A stretch of DNA of 64,000 bases from Klebsiella michiganensis (GCF_002925905.1 NZ_PRDB01000001.1:496001-560000), one strand, 5' to 3'. Positions 10,609 to 26,295 are shown, counted from the stretch's first letter. Made by a program: numbers and translations. The notes: generated by a model from the sequence alone, not told the origin.

Positions 10609-11310
10609 ATGACAACCTTAAGCTGTAAAGTGACCTCAGTGGAGGCGATTACCGATACTGTGTATCGCGTTCGATTAGTGCCGGAAGCGGCGTTTTCCTT
10701 CCGTGCCGGTCAGTATCTGATGGTCGTGATGGACGAACGCGATAAGCGCCCATTCTCGATGGCCTCCACGCCGTCGGAACAGGAGTTTATCGAGCTGCAT
10801 ATCGGTGCATCTGAACTGAACCTGTATGCGATGGCGGTGATGGATCGAATCCTGAAAGAGCGTCAAATCGAGGTCGATATGCCGCATGGCGAAGCCTGGC
10901 TGCGCGATGATGAAGAACGTCCTCTGATTTTAATCGCCGGGGGAACGGGCTTCTCTTACGTGCGTTCGATTCTGCTCACCGCGCTGGCGCGCAATCCGAA
11001 TCGCGATATCGCCATCTACTGGGGCGGGCGCGAAGCGAAACATCTCTATGACCTGGCCGAGCTCGAAGCGTTAAGCCTGCAGCATCCGGGCCTGCGCGTC
11101 GAACCCGTTGTTGAGCAGCCTGACGCCGAGTGGCGTGGCCGTACCGGAACCGTACTCACGGCGGTTCTGCAGGATTACGGTACGCTGGGCGAGCATGATA
11201 TCTATATCGCTGGCCGCTTCGAGATGGCGAAAATTGCCCGCGACCTGTTCTGCAACGAGCGCGGCGCGCGCGAAGATCGCCTGTTTGGCGATGCCTTTGC
11301 GTTTATCTGA
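10609..11310 (+). CDS. fre: NAD(P)H-flavin reductase Fre
   Basis: The protein is 233 aa, the same length as E. coli Fre. It reduces free riboflavin, FMN or FAD with NAD(P)H and supplies reduced flavin to other enzymes, including activation of ribonucleotide reductase and iron release. It belongs to the ferredoxin-NADP reductase fold without bound flavin: flavin-site motif RPFSMAST at 47-54, and nucleotide motif [10 protein letters not shown] at 111-120, with the typical C-terminal FGDAFAFI. It lies next to ubiD, as in E. coli. Confidence 0.96.
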   Translation: MTTLSCKVTSVEAITDTVYRVRLVPEAAFSFRAGQYLMVVMDERDKRPFSMASTPSEQEFIELHIGASELNLYAMAVMDRILKERQIEVDMPHGEAWLRDDEERPLILIAGGTGFSYVRSILLTALARNPNRDIAIYWGGREAKHLYDLAELEALSLQHPGLRVEPVVEQPDAEWRGRTGTVLTAVLQDYGTLGEHDIYIAGRFEMAKIARDLFCNERGAREDRLFGDAFAFI

Positions 11311-11324
11311 TAGCCGCTCTGCCG

Positions 11325-11349
11325 GCATCCGGGCTTTTGGCCCGGATGC
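11325..11349. terminator. Hairpin after fre
   Basis: A perfect 10-bp stem GCATCCGGGC / GCCCGGATGC with a TTTTG loop lies just after fre and just past the 3' end of the convergent small gene. The T-run is poor (TGTTGTT), so it may be a weak or bidirectional terminator. Confidence 0.6.
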
Positions 11350-11354
11350 TGTTG

Positions 11355-11666
11355 TTACCGGGCATCGCTGAAGTAAACGTACAGCGGTCGCTCGTTTTCC
11401 AGCAAACAGAGCATTTTCCCTACCGGGTTCCCTTCTTTTTCCAGCGTGGCGGCTAGCTGCGTCGCGATATGCTGGCTGCCTATCTTCTCATCATAGCGTT
11501 CGGTAGTGATATCGGTGACGGTCAGATCCTTGAACCGCTCGCTTTGCGGATCCTGCGCCATTTTACCGATCCCCCATGAGAGGCAGGCCTGAGCGTTATC
11601 CTGTTCGCTGGCGAGCGCTGCGGCAGGGAACGTCGTTAGCAAAAAAATGATGGGGATTATTTTCAT
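11355..11666 (-). CDS. Small exported protein of unknown function
   Basis: I do not recognise this 103-aa protein. It begins with a clear Sec signal peptide, MKIIPIIFLLTTFPAAALA, with cleavage likely after residue 19 (AALA-SE). The mature part of about 84 residues has two cysteines (in ACLSW and MLCLL) that could form a disulfide in the periplasm, and is otherwise polar. There is no lipobox and no further membrane segment. It lies on the minus strand downstream of fadBA but is separated by the fadA terminator, so it likely has its own promoter; it is convergent with fre. E. coli K-12 has no gene that I recall at this place. Confidence 0.7.
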   Translation of the reverse strand: MKIIPIIFLLTTFPAAALASEQDNAQACLSWGIGKMAQDPQSERFKDLTVTDITTERYDEKIGSQHIATQLAATLEKEGNPVGKMLCLLENERPLYVYFSDAR

Positions 11667-11726
11667 GACTCTTCATTATCCTTAATGAGCGTGACGTATC
11701 CGGTGATAATAACCGAATAGCGGAAA

Positions 11727-11752
11727 TAAAAAACCCGCCCCTGACAGGCGGG
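11727..11752 (-). terminator. Terminator of the fadBA transcript
   Basis: On the minus strand a 6-bp stem CCCGCC / GGCGGG is followed by TTTTTTATT. It lies about 155 bases after the fadA stop, so the palindromic repeat at 11801-11870 would be in the fadBA 3' untranslated region. Confidence 0.8.
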
Positions 11753-11800
11753 AAGAACGGCAACTAAACCCTCTCTCTTCGCCATTGTCACCATAACTGC

Positions 11801-11870
11801 GTTGGCTGCATTCATTCACCCGAATCACTTACTATATGTAAGCTCATCGGGATTCATTCACTTGCCGCCT
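11801..11870 (-). repeat. Dispersed palindromic repeat, copy A
   Basis: About 70 bp between the fadA stop and its terminator. It has nested inverted repeats: outer CCCGA/TCGGG and inner CTTACTATATGTAAG. It aligns along its whole length with the copy at 54324-54391 and, in reverse orientation, with copies at 32963-33041 and 24869-24947, sharing the ends GTTGGCTGC and TTGCCGCCT. It looks like a mobile or hairpin-forming intergenic repeat of enterobacteria; I cannot assign it to a named family without a search. Confidence 0.75.
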
Positions 11871-11906
11871 TGTTCTGGCACTAATGGCTTTGAGATGACT
11901 CTTTGA

Positions 11907-13079
<1,173 letters not shown>

Positions 13080-15269
13080 TTAAGCCTTTTTCAGGTCGCC
13101 TGGCGCACGGGCAGGCTCAACCGGTGGATAGTACGGTTCGTTATGACGCGCTTTGCTGCGCAATCCTTCCGGCACGTCGTATAGCGGGCCGAGATGCTGA
13201 TACTGCTGGGCCATATCGAGATATTTTGCGCTACCGAGCGTATCCAGCCAGCGGAACGCGCCGCCGTGGAACGGAGGGAAGCCCAGGCCATAAACCAGCG
13301 CCATATCGGCTTCTGCCGGGGTGGCGATAATGCCCTCTTCGAGACAGCGCACCACTTCGTTGACCATGGGGATCATCATGCGGGCGATAATCTCTTCATC
13401 GCTGAAATCACGCTTCGGCTGGCTGACTTCCGCCAGCAGGCTATCGACTGCGGTATCCTCTTCCTTCTTCGGCTTACCTTTACTGTCTTCTTTGTAGCGC
13501 CAGAAGCCGAGGCCATTTTTCTGGCCGAAACGGTTAGCGTCGAACAGCGCATCGATCGCATCGCGATAATCTTTCTGCATCCGCTGCGGGAAGCCCGCCG
13601 CCATGACCGCCTGCGCGTGATGCGCGGTATCAATGCCAACGACGTCCAGCAGATAGGCCGGGCCCATCGGCCAGCCAAACTGCTTCTCCATTACTTTATC
13701 GACTTTGCGGAAGTCCGCGCCGTCGCGCAGCAGCTGGCTGAAACCGGCGAAGTAGGGGAACAGCACGCGGTTAACAAAGAAACCGGGGCAGTCGTTGACC
13801 ACAATCGGCGTTTTGCCCATTTTGCCGGCCCAGGCGACCACTTTCGCAATGGTTTCGTCCGAGCTTTTCTCGCCGCGAACGATCTCGACCAGCGGCATCC
13901 GGTGCACCGGGTTAAAGAAGTGCATACCGCAGAAGTTTTCCGGGCGCTTCAGTACGCTGGCCAACTCGCTGATGGGAATGGTGGAGGTATTCGAAGCCAG
14001 CACGGTATCCGGGCGGACTTTGTCTTCCGTTTCCGCCAGCACCGCTTTTTTCACTTTCGGATTCTCAACAACGGCTTCGACCACGACGTCCACGCGTTCA
14101 AAGCCGGCGTAATCCAGGGTTGGCTGAATAGTAGAAATGACGCCAGCCATCTTAAGACCGTCGATTTTGCCGCGCTCAAGCTGTTTATTCAGCAGCTTGG
14201 CCGCTTCGGTCATGCCCAGCGTCAGCGATTTGTCGTTGATATCTTTCATGACGACCGGCACGCCTTTCCAGGCTGACTGGTATGCAATGCCGCCGCCCAT
14301 AATTCCCGCGCCCAGCACGGCCGCGTGTTTTGGCGTGTCGATATCTTTCGTCAGCTTCTTCGCTTTTGCTTTGACGTACTGATCGTTAAGGAAGATACCT
14401 ACCAGCGCACGCGCCTCGTTGGTATGCGCCAGCGGGACGAAACTTTTATTTTCCAGATCCAGCGCTTCTTCGCGACCAAAGCGGGCGGCGGCTTCGATGG
14501 TTTTAACGGCGGTAATCGGGGCCGGGTAGTGCTTCCCGGCGGTTTGCGCCACCATGCCTTTGGCGATGGTAAAACTCATCGCGGCTTCAATTTTACTCAG
14601 ATGCAGCGGCTCCAGCTTCGGCTGGCGCTTCGCCTTCCAGTCCAGGTCGCCTTTAATAGCCTGACGCAGAATCGCGACCGCGCCATCGATCAGTTTTTCA
14701 TGCTTAACCACGCCATCGACGAGGCCGATTTTTAAGGCCTGTTCGGCGCCAACGTCTTTACCGGCGGCAATGATTTCCAGCGCGCTGTCCGCGCCAAGCA
14801 TCCGCGGCATCCGCACCGAGCCGCCAAAGCCCGGCATGATGCCCAGCTTCGTTTCCGGCAGACCAATGCGCAGATCCGGCGTCGCCAGGCGATAATCGGT
14901 CGCCAGCACGCATTCGCAGCCGCCGCCCAACGCATAGCCGTTGACGGCGGAGATGGTCGGAACCGGCAAATCTTCCAGGCGATTAAATACGCTATTAGCG
15001 AAATGCAGCCACTGGCTGAGCTGTTCTTCGGGAACCAGGAACAGAGAAAGAAATTCGGTGATATCCGCGCCGACAATAAAAGCGGCTTTCTCGGAGCGTA
15101 GCAGCAGCCCTTGCAGATCTTTTTGTTTTTCGAGTACGTCCAGCGCTTCACCGAGGCTGGCTACGGTTGCGGTATCGAGCTTGTTGACCGAGCCGGGGGC
15201 ATCAAATACCAGTTCGGCAATGCCGTCTTCCCGCCAGTCGAGGTACAGGGTGTCGCCTTTGTAGAGCAT
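13080..15269 (-). CDS. fadB: Fatty-acid oxidation complex alpha subunit FadB
   Basis: The protein is 729 aa, the E. coli length. The N-terminal enoyl-CoA hydratase/isomerase domain (about 1-190) carries catalytic E119 and E139; the NAD-binding motif [10 protein letters not shown] near 320 opens the 3-hydroxyacyl-CoA dehydrogenase domain, whose catalytic His is in GMHFFNPVH near 450. It performs hydration, dehydrogenation and isomerisation of acyl-CoA intermediates and channels them to FadA. It is first in the fadBA operon, under a FadR operator at 15296-15312. Confidence 0.97.
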   Translation of the reverse strand: MLYKGDTLYLDWREDGIAELVFDAPGSVNKLDTATVASLGEALDVLEKQKDLQGLLLRSEKAAFIVGADITEFLSLFLVPEEQLSQWLHFANSVFNRLEDLPVPTISAVNGYALGGGCECVLATDYRLATPDLRIGLPETKLGIMPGFGGSVRMPRMLGADSALEIIAAGKDVGAEQALKIGLVDGVVKHEKLIDGAVAILRQAIKGDLDWKAKRQPKLEPLHLSKIEAAMSFTIAKGMVAQTAGKHYPAPITAVKTIEAAARFGREEALDLENKSFVPLAHTNEARALVGIFLNDQYVKAKAKKLTKDIDTPKHAAVLGAGIMGGGIAYQSAWKGVPVVMKDINDKSLTLGMTEAAKLLNKQLERGKIDGLKMAGVISTIQPTLDYAGFERVDVVVEAVVENPKVKKAVLAETEDKVRPDTVLASNTSTIPISELASVLKRPENFCGMHFFNPVHRMPLVEIVRGEKSSDETIAKVVAWAGKMGKTPIVVNDCPGFFVNRVLFPYFAGFSQLLRDGADFRKVDKVMEKQFGWPMGPAYLLDVVGIDTAHHAQAVMAAGFPQRMQKDYRDAIDALFDANRFGQKNGLGFWRYKEDSKGKPKKEEDTAVDSLLAEVSQPKRDFSDEEIIARMMIPMVNEVVRCLEEGIIATPAEADMALVYGLGFPPFHGGAFRWLDTLGSAKYLDMAQQYQHLGPLYDVPEGLRSKARHNEPYYPPVEPARAPGDLKKA

Positions 15270-15295
15270 GTCAGTCTCCTGAATCCAGCAATATG

Positions 15296-15312
15296 ATCTG
15301 GTCGTACCAGAT
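15296..15312. promoter_or_regulatory. FadR operator upstream of fadBA
   Basis: ATCTGGTCGTACCAGAT is a 17-bp perfect palindrome apart from its centre and matches the FadR consensus (TGGT-N3-ACCA core). It lies 27 bases upstream of the fadB start. In E. coli FadR binds the same place and represses fadBA until long-chain acyl-CoA releases it. Confidence 0.9.
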
Positions 15313-15460
15313 GAGACGGAGTGTGGATTTTATGTTAAGAAATTGCAAATAAGACTTTAAATAAATGCTGGTCGGATCACACCCGGTAGAGATCACCCCG
15401 TTTGAGGTCATTGTGCTAAGATGCGAAGCATCACGATCTCATAAAATCAAAGGATAAATG

Positions 15461-16792
15461 ATGGAATCCCTTGCCGGTCTCTATAAAAATCATATCGTTA
15501 CCTTACAAGAACGCACCCGCGATGTTCTGGCCCGCTTTAAGCTGGATGCCCTGCTGATCCACTCCGGTGAACTGGTCAACGTCTTCCTTGACGATCATCC
15601 GTATCCGTTCAAGGTCAATCCCCAGTTCAAAGCCTGGGTGCCGGTTACGCAGGTCCCTAACTGCTGGCTGCTGGTGGACGGCGTCAATAAACCCAAACTG
15701 TGGTTCTATCTGCCGGTCGACTACTGGCATAACGTGGAACCGCTGCCGACCTCATTCTGGACCGAAGAGGTGGATGTGATTGCCCTGCCGAAAGCGGATG
15801 GTATCGGTAGCCAGCTGCCTGCCGCGCGCGGCAATATTGCCTATATCGGGCCGGTGCCGGAACGTGCGTTGGGGTTAGATATCGCGGCGGATAAAATCAA
15901 CCCGAAAGGGGCGATCGATTATCTGCACTACTATCGTTCTTATAAAACTGACTATGAGCTGGCCTGCATGCGCGAAGCGCAGAAGTCAGCGGTTAACGGT
16001 CATCAGGCCGCTCATGAAGCGTTCCTCTCCGGGATGAGCGAGTTTGATATCAACCAGGCCTATCTGACCGCGACCGGCCATCGCGACACCGATGTACCGT
16101 ACAGCAACATTGTGGCGCTGAACGAACATGCCTCCGTGCTGCATTATACGAAGCTGGATCATCGCGCGCCGGCGGAATTGCGCAGCTTCCTGCTGGATGC
16201 GGGCGCGGAATATAACGGCTATGCGGCGGATCTGACGCGTACCTGGGCGGCGCATGGCGATAGTGACTATGCTCAACTGATTAAAGACGTTAATGAGGAA
16301 CAGCTGGCGCTGATTAGCACCATGAAGGCGGGCGTGAGCTACGTGGATTATCATGTCCAGTTCCATCAGCGTATTGCCAAACTGCTGCGCAAACATCAGA
16401 TAGTCAAAGATATGAGCGAAGAAGCGATGGTGGAAAACGACCTGACCGGACCGTTTATGCCACACGGCATTGGTCATCCTTTAGGTCTCCAGGTTCATGA
16501 TGTCGCGGGTTTTATGCAGGATGATTCGGGTACCCATCTGGCCGCGCCGGCAAAATATCCTTACCTGCGCTGCACGCGCGTACTGCAGCCGCGGATGGTA
16601 TTGACGATTGAACCGGGCATCTACTTTATTGAATCGCTGCTGGCGCCGTGGCGCGAAGGGCAGTTCAGCAAACACTTCAACTGGCAGAAAATTGAAGCGC
16701 TGAAACCGTTTGGCGGTATTCGTATTGAAGACAACGTCGTGATCCACGAAAACAGTATTGAAAACATGACGCGCGATCTGAAACTGGCGTAA
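15461..16792 (+). CDS. pepQ: Xaa-Pro dipeptidase PepQ
   Basis: The protein is 443 aa, as in E. coli. It hydrolyses dipeptides with C-terminal proline using two metal ions and has organophosphate-hydrolysing side activity. The five metal ligands of the pita-bread fold are present: D246, D257, H339, E384 and E423. Residue 378 is Arg in [12 protein letters not shown], where E. coli has Gly; it does not touch the ligands and may be a lineage variant. Two ATGs are adjacent; 15461 is chosen because it gives MESLAG and a 6-base gap to AGGA. Divergent from fadB, followed by yigZ with a one-base overlap. Confidence 0.96.
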   Translation: MESLAGLYKNHIVTLQERTRDVLARFKLDALLIHSGELVNVFLDDHPYPFKVNPQFKAWVPVTQVPNCWLLVDGVNKPKLWFYLPVDYWHNVEPLPTSFWTEEVDVIALPKADGIGSQLPAARGNIAYIGPVPERALGLDIAADKINPKGAIDYLHYYRSYKTDYELACMREAQKSAVNGHQAAHEAFLSGMSEFDINQAYLTATGHRDTDVPYSNIVALNEHASVLHYTKLDHRAPAELRSFLLDAGAEYNGYAADLTRTWAAHGDSDYAQLIKDVNEEQLALISTMKAGVSYVDYHVQFHQRIAKLLRKHQIVKDMSEEAMVENDLTGPFMPHGIGHPLGLQVHDVAGFMQDDSGTHLAAPAKYPYLRCTRVLQPRMVLTIEPGIYFIESLLAPWREGQFSKHFNWQKIEALKPFGGIRIEDNVVIHENSIENMTRDLKLA

Positions 16793-17406
16793 TGGAAAGC
16801 TGGTTGATACCGGCCGCGCCGGCCACCTTTGTGGAAGAGATCAAAAAGAGCCGCTTTATCACGCTGTTGGCGCACACCGACGGCGTAGCGGCGGCAAAGG
16901 CGTTTGTCGAGTCAGTCAGGGCGGATCACCCGGATGCCCGTCACCACTGCGTGGCGTGGGTCGCCGGGCCTCCGAATGACTCGCAGCAGCTGGGGTTTTC
17001 CGACGATGGCGAACCGGCGGGGACGGCGGGTAAACCGATGCTGGCGCAGCTGATGGGTAGCGGCGTCGGCGAGATAACCGCTGTCGTCGTGCGCTACTAC
17101 GGTGGTATTCTGCTGGGCACCGGCGGCCTGGTCAAAGCGTACGGCGGCGGTGTGCACCAGGCGCTTGCGCTGCTGACAACACAGCGCAAGACGCCGCTGA
17201 CCGCGTATACTTTGCAGTGTGAATACGGGCAGTTGGCCGGGATTGAAACGCTGTTGGCTCAGTTCTCAGGGAAAATTGTCGAAAGCGAATATCAAGCGTC
17301 TGTTCAGCTGCGCGTGGCGCTTCCTCAGGCTGAAGTGGCGCTATTTTCAGCAAAACTGGCTGATTTTAGTCGCGGTTCGTTGCAATTACTGAAGATTGAC
17401 GAATAA
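16792..17406 (+). CDS. yigZ: IMPACT family protein YigZ
   Basis: The protein is 204 aa, matching E. coli YigZ. The N-terminal UPF0029/IMPACT domain (about 1-125) contains the signature GEPAGTAGKPML and VVRYYGGILLGTGGLVKAYG; the C-terminal DUF1949 ferredoxin-like domain (about 135-200) is related to EF-G domain V. A translation-linked role is suggested by homology to IMPACT/YIH1 but the molecular function in bacteria is not established. The start A is shared with the pepQ stop (TAATG). Confidence 0.92.
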   Translation: MESWLIPAAPATFVEEIKKSRFITLLAHTDGVAAAKAFVESVRADHPDARHHCVAWVAGPPNDSQQLGFSDDGEPAGTAGKPMLAQLMGSGVGEITAVVVRYYGGILLGTGGLVKAYGGGVHQALALLTTQRKTPLTAYTLQCEYGQLAGIETLLAQFSGKIVESEYQASVQLRVALPQAEVALFSAKLADFSRGSLQLLKIDE

Positions 17407-17447
17407 TCCCCACCTGATTTTTTTGCATATCAAAGGAAGCGCCAGAG

Positions 17448-18899
17448 ATGCATTTTCGCGCGATAACCCGAATCGTTGGACTGCTGGTCATTTTGTTTTC
17501 GGGGACAATGATCCTCCCGGGATTAATAGCCCTGATATATCGCGATGGTGCGGGGCGGGCGTTTACCCAGACCTTTTTTGTTGCCCTGGCGATCGGTTCG
17601 CTGCTGTGGTGGCCCAACCGTCATGAGAAGGGTGAACTGAAATCCCGCGAAGGGTTTCTCATCGTCGTGCTGTTCTGGACGGTGCTCGGAAGCGTCGGTT
17701 CGCTGCCCTTTATCTTCTCTGAACAGCCCAACCTGAGCATTACGGATGCCTTCTTTGAATCCTTCTCGGGTCTGACAACGACCGGGGCAACCACGCTGGT
17801 TGGGTTAGATTCGTTACCCCACGCCATTCTTTTCTATCGTCAGATGCTGCAATGGTTTGGCGGGATGGGGATCATCGTGCTGGCGGTAGCGATACTGCCG
17901 ATACTGGGCGTCGGGGGGATGCAGCTGTATCGGGCGGAAATGCCCGGGCCGCTGAAAGATAACAAGATGCGGCCGCGCATTGCTGAGACGGCGAAAACGC
18001 TGTGGCTTATCTATGTCTTACTGACGGTGGCCTGTGCGCTGGCGCTGTGGTTTGCCGGCATGCCGGCGTTCGACGCCATCGGGCACAGCTTCTCGACGAT
18101 TGCGATTGGCGGATTCTCCACCCATGACGCCAGCGTGGGCTACTTTAATAGCCCAACGATTAACTCCATTATTGCGATTTTCTTGCTGATATCGGGCTGT
18201 AACTACGGCCTGCACTTTTCATTACTCAGCGGGCGTAGCCTGAAAGTGTACTGGCGCGATCCCGAATTCCGCATGTTCATCGGCGTGCAGCTCACGCTGG
18301 TGGTGGTATGTACCCTGGTGCTGTGGCTGCATGACGTCTACAGTTCGGCGCTCATGACGGTGAATCAGGCGTTCTTTCAGGTTGTATCGATGGCGACAAC
18401 GGCGGGCTTCACGACCGACAGCATTGCGCGCTGGCCGCTATTTTTACCGGTCCTCCTCCTCTGTTCGGCTTTTATCGGCGGCTGTGCCGGGTCGACTGGC
18501 GGTGGTTTGAAGGTTATCCGTATTCTTCTGCTTTTCAAGCAGGGTAACCGTGAGCTTAAACGGCTGGTACATCCTAACGCGGTATACAGTATTAAACTGG
18601 GGAACCGCGCGCTGCCGGAACGTATCCTGGAAGCCGTCTGGGGATTCTTCTCCGCCTATGCGCTGGTGTTTATCATTAGTATGCTGGCGATTATCGCCAC
18701 CGGCGTGGATGATTTCTCGGCCTTTGCTTCGGTCGTTGCGACGCTGAATAACCTTGGCCCTGGGCTGGGCGTTGTGGCGGATAACTTTGCGACGATGAAC
18801 CCTGTCGCAAAATGGATCTTGATTGCTAATATGCTGTTTGGTCGTCTGGAAGTGTTCACCTTGCTGGTGCTATTTACTCCGACTTTCTGGCGCGAATAA
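17448..18899 (+). CDS. trkH: Trk potassium transporter membrane subunit TrkH
   Basis: The protein is 483 aa, the length of E. coli TrkH. It is the pore-forming subunit of the Trk K+ uptake system, gated by the NAD/ATP-binding subunit TrkA. About ten hydrophobic helices and four P-loop repeats are visible, with selectivity-filter segments such as TTTGATT near 110, [17 protein letters not shown] and NNLGPGLG. It begins 41 bases after yigZ and is probably co-transcribed with hemG, 11 bases downstream. Confidence 0.97.
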   Translation: MHFRAITRIVGLLVILFSGTMILPGLIALIYRDGAGRAFTQTFFVALAIGSLLWWPNRHEKGELKSREGFLIVVLFWTVLGSVGSLPFIFSEQPNLSITDAFFESFSGLTTTGATTLVGLDSLPHAILFYRQMLQWFGGMGIIVLAVAILPILGVGGMQLYRAEMPGPLKDNKMRPRIAETAKTLWLIYVLLTVACALALWFAGMPAFDAIGHSFSTIAIGGFSTHDASVGYFNSPTINSIIAIFLLISGCNYGLHFSLLSGRSLKVYWRDPEFRMFIGVQLTLVVVCTLVLWLHDVYSSALMTVNQAFFQVVSMATTAGFTTDSIARWPLFLPVLLLCSAFIGGCAGSTGGGLKVIRILLLFKQGNRELKRLVHPNAVYSIKLGNRALPERILEAVWGFFSAYALVFIISMLAIIATGVDDFSAFASVVATLNNLGPGLGVVADNFATMNPVAKWILIANMLFGRLEVFTLLVLFTPTFWRE

Positions 18900-18910
18900 C
18901 AGGAGTGCCT

Positions 18911-19444
18911 GTGAAAACTTTGATTCTCTTTTCTACCCGCGACGGACAGACGCGTGAAATCGCCTCCTATCTGGCATCTGAATTAAAAGAGCAGGGGATT
19001 GATGCGGACACGATCGATCTCAACCGCACCAATGAAGTGGAGTGGCCCTTATACGATCGTGTCGTCATCGGCGCATCAATCCGCTATGGTCATTTTCATC
19101 CCGCCTTAGAACGGTTTGTAAAAACGCATCTTCAGTCGCTGCAGGCGCTACCGGGCGCCTTTTTCTCGGTCAACCTCGTCGCGCGTAAGCCAGAAAAACG
19201 AACGCCGCAGACCAACAGCTACACCCGCAAGTTTCTGCTTAACTCGCCGTGGCAGCCGCAGCACTGCGCGGTGTTTGCCGGCGCGCTCCGCTATCCACGC
19301 TATCGTTGGTACGATCGGTTTATGATTCGCCTTATTATGAAGATGACCGGCGGCGAAACGGATGTCACTAAAGAAGTGGTGTATACCGACTGGCAGCAGG
19401 TGGGCAGATTTGCGCGGGAAATTGCGCAAATGACCAGCAAATAG
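18911..19444 (+). CDS. hemG: Menaquinone-dependent protoporphyrinogen IX dehydrogenase HemG
   Basis: The protein is 177 aa (E. coli 181). It is a long-chain flavodoxin-like FMN enzyme that oxidises protoporphyrinogen IX to protoporphyrin IX with quinone as acceptor. The FMN phosphate loop STRDGQTRE is at residues 8-16, and a family block near 95-115 ([15 protein letters not shown]) is conserved. GTG at 18911 is chosen because it gives MKTLILFST and AGGAG is 5 bases upstream; another GTG at 18905 would add two residues. The C-terminus is a few residues shorter than in E. coli. It directly precedes the rRNA operon. Confidence 0.94.
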   Translation: MKTLILFSTRDGQTREIASYLASELKEQGIDADTIDLNRTNEVEWPLYDRVVIGASIRYGHFHPALERFVKTHLQSLQALPGAFFSVNLVARKPEKRTPQTNSYTRKFLLNSPWQPQHCAVFAGALRYPRYRWYDRFMIRLIMKMTGGETDVTKEVVYTDWQQVGRFAREIAQMTSK

Positions 19445-19484
19445 CGCGTTAAATCACCCTGGTGATGGAAAGTTGAGCGAACGA

Positions 19485-19541
19485 AAAGTTTTTTGAAATT
19501 TCCCCTTGTCACTTCGGAATTACTCCCTATAATGCGCTCCC
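19485..19541 (+). promoter_or_regulatory. rRNA promoter P1 with UP element
   Basis: The -35 TTGTCA (19506-19511) and -10 TATAAT (19528-19533) are 16 bp apart, the short spacing typical of rrn P1. A GC-rich discriminator (GCGCTCCC) follows, the feature behind ppGpp/DksA and initiating-NTP control. The A/T-rich tract upstream (about 19485-19502) is the likely UP element. Confidence 0.9.
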
Positions 19542-19625
19542 ACTGACACGGAACAACGGCTTACAGCCCGCCGGGTCAGCGGGATTCAGCGATGAATACC
19601 GGCAGAGAAAAGCGAAAATAATCGC

Positions 19626-19653
19626 TTGACTCTGAATGAGGAAAACGTATTAT
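19626..19653 (+). promoter_or_regulatory. rRNA promoter P2
   Basis: The -35 TTGACT (19626-19631) and -10 TATTAT (19648-19653) are 16 bp apart, about 120 bp downstream of P1, as in E. coli rrn operons. Confidence 0.88.
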
Positions 19654-19671
19654 ACGGGACCTCGCGACAGA

Positions 19672-19703
19672 GCGCTGAAGCGCGTCGCAACTGCTCTTTA
19701 ACA
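19672..19703 (+). promoter_or_regulatory. rrn antitermination leader (boxB-like hairpin and boxA)
   Basis: A GCGCTGAAGCGC hairpin near 19672-19684 is followed by boxA, TGCTCTTTAACA, at 19692-19703. BoxA is the NusB/NusE (S10) binding site that makes polymerase resistant to Rho during rRNA synthesis. A second boxA-like TGCTCTTTAAAA precedes 23S near 21768-21779. Confidence 0.88.
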
Positions 19704-19707
19704 ATTT

Positions 19708-19730
19708 ATCAGACAATCTGTGTGGGCACT
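19708..19730 (+). other. 5' arm of the 16S processing stem
   Basis: These 23 bases are complementary to 21398-21420 downstream of 16S with one G-U pair. The duplex is the RNase III substrate that releases pre-16S rRNA. Confidence 0.88.
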
Positions 19731-19836
19731 CAAAGTGACATGGATTCTTAACGTCCTCGGACGAAAAATGAATACCAAGTCTCAAAGAGTGAACACGTAA
19801 TTCATTACGAAGTTTAATTCTACGAGCATCAAACTT

Positions 19837-21376
<1,540 letters not shown>

Positions 21377-21397
21377 CCTTAAAGAACCTGCCTTTGT

Positions 21398-21420
21398 AGT
21401 GCTCACACAGATTGTCTGAT
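21398..21420 (+). other. 3' arm of the 16S processing stem
   Basis: Pairs with 19708-19730 (see the 5' arm) to form the RNase III stem around pre-16S rRNA. Confidence 0.85.
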
Positions 21421-21447
21421 GAAAATGTAGCAGTAAAAAATCTCTGC

Positions 21448-21524
<77 letters not shown>

Positions 21525-21532
21525 AATTCGCT

Positions 21533-21597
21533 CCCGTGCTGCGTTGTGAAATAACTCGCATACTTCAGTATGCTTCGTTCTTCCACGCCTTGCCCGG
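21533..21597 (-). repeat. Dispersed palindromic repeat, copy D (tRNA-Ile/tRNA-Ala spacer)
   Basis: Central perfect palindrome GCATACTTCAGTATGC at 21563-21578, flanked by sequence that in reverse complement (GGCAAGGCG... GAAGCATACTGAAGTATG) aligns with the copies at 24869-24947 and 32963-33041. The Ile-Ala spacer is 106 bases here; in E. coli rrnA it is about 42 bases as I recall. Confidence 0.6.
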
Positions 21598-21630
21598 AAT
21601 CGAATTACGGTAAATGAGATTAACTACGAT

Positions 21631-21706
21631 GGGGCTATAGCTCAGCTGGGAGAGCGCCTGCTTTGCACGCAGGAGGTCTGCGGTTCGATCCCGCATAGCT
21701 CCACCA
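21631..21706 (+). tRNA. alaT: tRNA-Ala (TGC anticodon)
   Basis: A 76-base tRNA with encoded CCA and anticodon TGC at 21664-21666, second tRNA of the 16S-23S spacer. Confidence 0.97.
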
Positions 21707-21884
21707 TCTTTACTGCACAACACAAGAAAACTTCAGAGTGTACCTGAAAAGGTTCACTGCGAAGTTTTGCTCTTTAAAAATCTGGATCAAGCTGAAAATT
21801 GAAACGACACACAGTTAATGTGTGTTCGAGTCTCTCAAATTTTTGCGACACGACGATGTTTTACGAAACATCTTCGGGTTGTGA

Positions 21885-24790
<2,906 letters not shown>

Positions 24791-24868
24791 ACAACGCCGA
24801 AGATGTTTTGGCGGATTGAGAGATTTTCAGCTTAGATTCAGAGTTGAGTACGCAATAATTTGCGCAGC

Positions 24869-24947
24869 AGCAAGGCGACAAGCGAAGGAAAGGAAGGAGC
24901 ATACTGTAGTATGTGACTGACTTTACGAGCGCGGGCAACGCGGCTGA
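24869..24947 (+). repeat. Dispersed palindromic repeat, copy E (23S-5S spacer)
   Basis: Core GGAGCATACTGTAGTATG followed by TGACTG; starts CAAGGCGACAA. It aligns with the rplA-rplJ copy, where the palindrome arms differ by compensatory changes (CATAC/GTATG against CATAG/CTATG). The copy sits in the loop of a longer stem made by AGTACGCAAT (24848-24857) and ATTGCGTACT (24959-24968). The 23S-5S spacer is 192 bases, about 100 longer than in E. coli rrnB. Confidence 0.7.
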
Positions 24948-24982
24948 TGCGATAAAGAATTGCGTACTGAGCACAAAGAATT

Positions 24983-25102
24983 TGCCTGGCGGCACTAGCG
25001 CGGTGGTCCCACCTGACCCCATGCCGAACTCAGAAGTGAAACGCCGTAGCGCCGATGGTAGTGTGGGGTCTCCCCATGTGAGAGTAGGGAACTGCCAGGC
25101 AT
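24983..25102 (+). rRNA. rrf: 5S ribosomal RNA
   Basis: 120 bases starting TGCCTGGCGGC and ending CTGCCAGGCAT, with complementary ends. One 5S copy only is present. Confidence 0.97.
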
Positions 25103-25115
25103 CAAACAAGTGAAG

Positions 25116-25141
25116 AGCCCATCCTGACGGATGGGCTTTTT
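25116..25141 (+). terminator. rRNA operon terminator
   Basis: Perfect 9-bp stem AGCCCATCC / GGATGGGCT with a TGAC loop, followed by TTTTT. It resembles the second terminator (T2) of E. coli rrnB. Confidence 0.93.
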
Positions 25142-25266
25142 GCGTTTTTGTCGTTTAAAATTGCCAGATTTTAGTCACGCCATGGTACCTGCTCCCCCTG
25201 ACAATCAGGAAGCCTTCCCTCGCTATATACGGTAAACTAATGCAGATTTTGCATCTGGAAGCCATT

Positions 25267-26295
25267 ATGAGCCACTCACTTAAGCCCTGGAACACCTTCG
25301 GTATTGACCGTTCTGCCAAAGCGATTGTACGCGCCGAAACTGAAAAACAGCTACTGGATGCCTGGCAAAATGCCACCGCAGAGCGCCAGCCAACCCTGAT
25401 CCTTGGTGAAGGAAGCAATGTTCTGTTCCTGAAGGATTATTCCGGTACGGTCATTATCAACCGTATTATGGGGATAGAAGTGAGTGAAACATCTGACACG
25501 TGGCATTTGCATGTTGGTGCAGGAGAAAACTGGCATCAGCTGGTCCAGTTTGCGTTAAATAACGGAATGCCGGGCCTGGAAAATCTTGCTTTGATTCCTG
25601 GCTGCGCCGGCTCCTCGCCGATTCAAAATATTGGTGCTTACGGCGTTGAATTACAGAAAGTTTGCCGCTACGTCGACTGCATTGAGTTGGTCACGGGTGT
25701 GAAACAGCGTCTTTCCGCTGCTGAATGTCGCTTTGGCTACCGGGACAGTATTTTTAAACATGAATATCAGGACCGCTACGCCATTGTGGCGGTTGGTTTG
25801 ACGTTGCCAAAAGCCTGGCAACCCGTTTTGACCTACGGTGATTTAACCCGGCTCGATCCGCAAACCGTTACCCCGCAGCAGGTATTTGACGCCGTCTGTC
25901 ATATGCGCATGACCAAACTCCCCGATCCAAAAGTGAATGGAAATGCGGGGAGCTTCTTTAAGAACCCGGTCGTTAGCGCGGACAAGGCGCAAGCGCTGCT
26001 GGCGACCTATCCGGGTATCCCTCACTACCCTCAGCCGGATGGCAGTATGAAACTTGCCGCCGGCTGGCTTATCGATCAATGCCAGCTTAAAGGTAAAGTG
26101 ATGGGTGGCGCAGCGGTGCATAGCCAGCAGGCGCTGGTATTGATCAATCAGCATCAGGCAACCAGTGAAGACGTGGTTGAGCTGGCTCATTACGTACGCC
26201 AGCAGGTTGGTGAGAAGTTTAATATCTGGTTACAGCCGGAAGTGCGCTTTATCGGTGAAACGGGTGAAGTTAATGCCGAGGAGACCATCGCATGA
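25267..26295 (+). CDS. murB: UDP-N-acetylenolpyruvoylglucosamine reductase MurB
   Basis: The protein is 342 aa, as in E. coli. It reduces enolpyruvyl-UDP-GlcNAc to UDP-MurNAc with NADPH and bound FAD, the second committed step of peptidoglycan synthesis. FAD-binding blocks [11 protein letters not shown] and [10 protein letters not shown] are clear; catalytic S229 ([10 protein letters not shown]) and E325 (PEVRFIG) are present. An upstream in-frame ATG exists at 25240, but [13 protein letters not shown] is the family N-terminus. It overlaps birA by 4 bases. Its position after an rRNA operon matches E. coli rrnB-murB. Confidence 0.97.
   Translation: MSHSLKPWNTFGIDRSAKAIVRAETEKQLLDAWQNATAERQPTLILGEGSNVLFLKDYSGTVIINRIMGIEVSETSDTWHLHVGAGENWHQLVQFALNNGMPGLENLALIPGCAGSSPIQNIGAYGVELQKVCRYVDCIELVTGVKQRLSAAECRFGYRDSIFKHEYQDRYAIVAVGLTLPKAWQPVLTYGDLTRLDPQTVTPQQVFDAVCHMRMTKLPDPKVNGNAGSFFKNPVVSADKAQALLATYPGIPHYPQPDGSMKLAAGWLIDQCQLKGKVMGGAAVHSQQALVLINQHQATSEDVVELAHYVRQQVGEKFNIWLQPEVRFIGETGEVNAEETIA

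Noticed and set aside
13194..14276. 360-codon plus-strand open frame opposite fadB
   Set aside because: fadB is complete on the minus strand with catalytic residues; the opposite frame has no recognisable domain.
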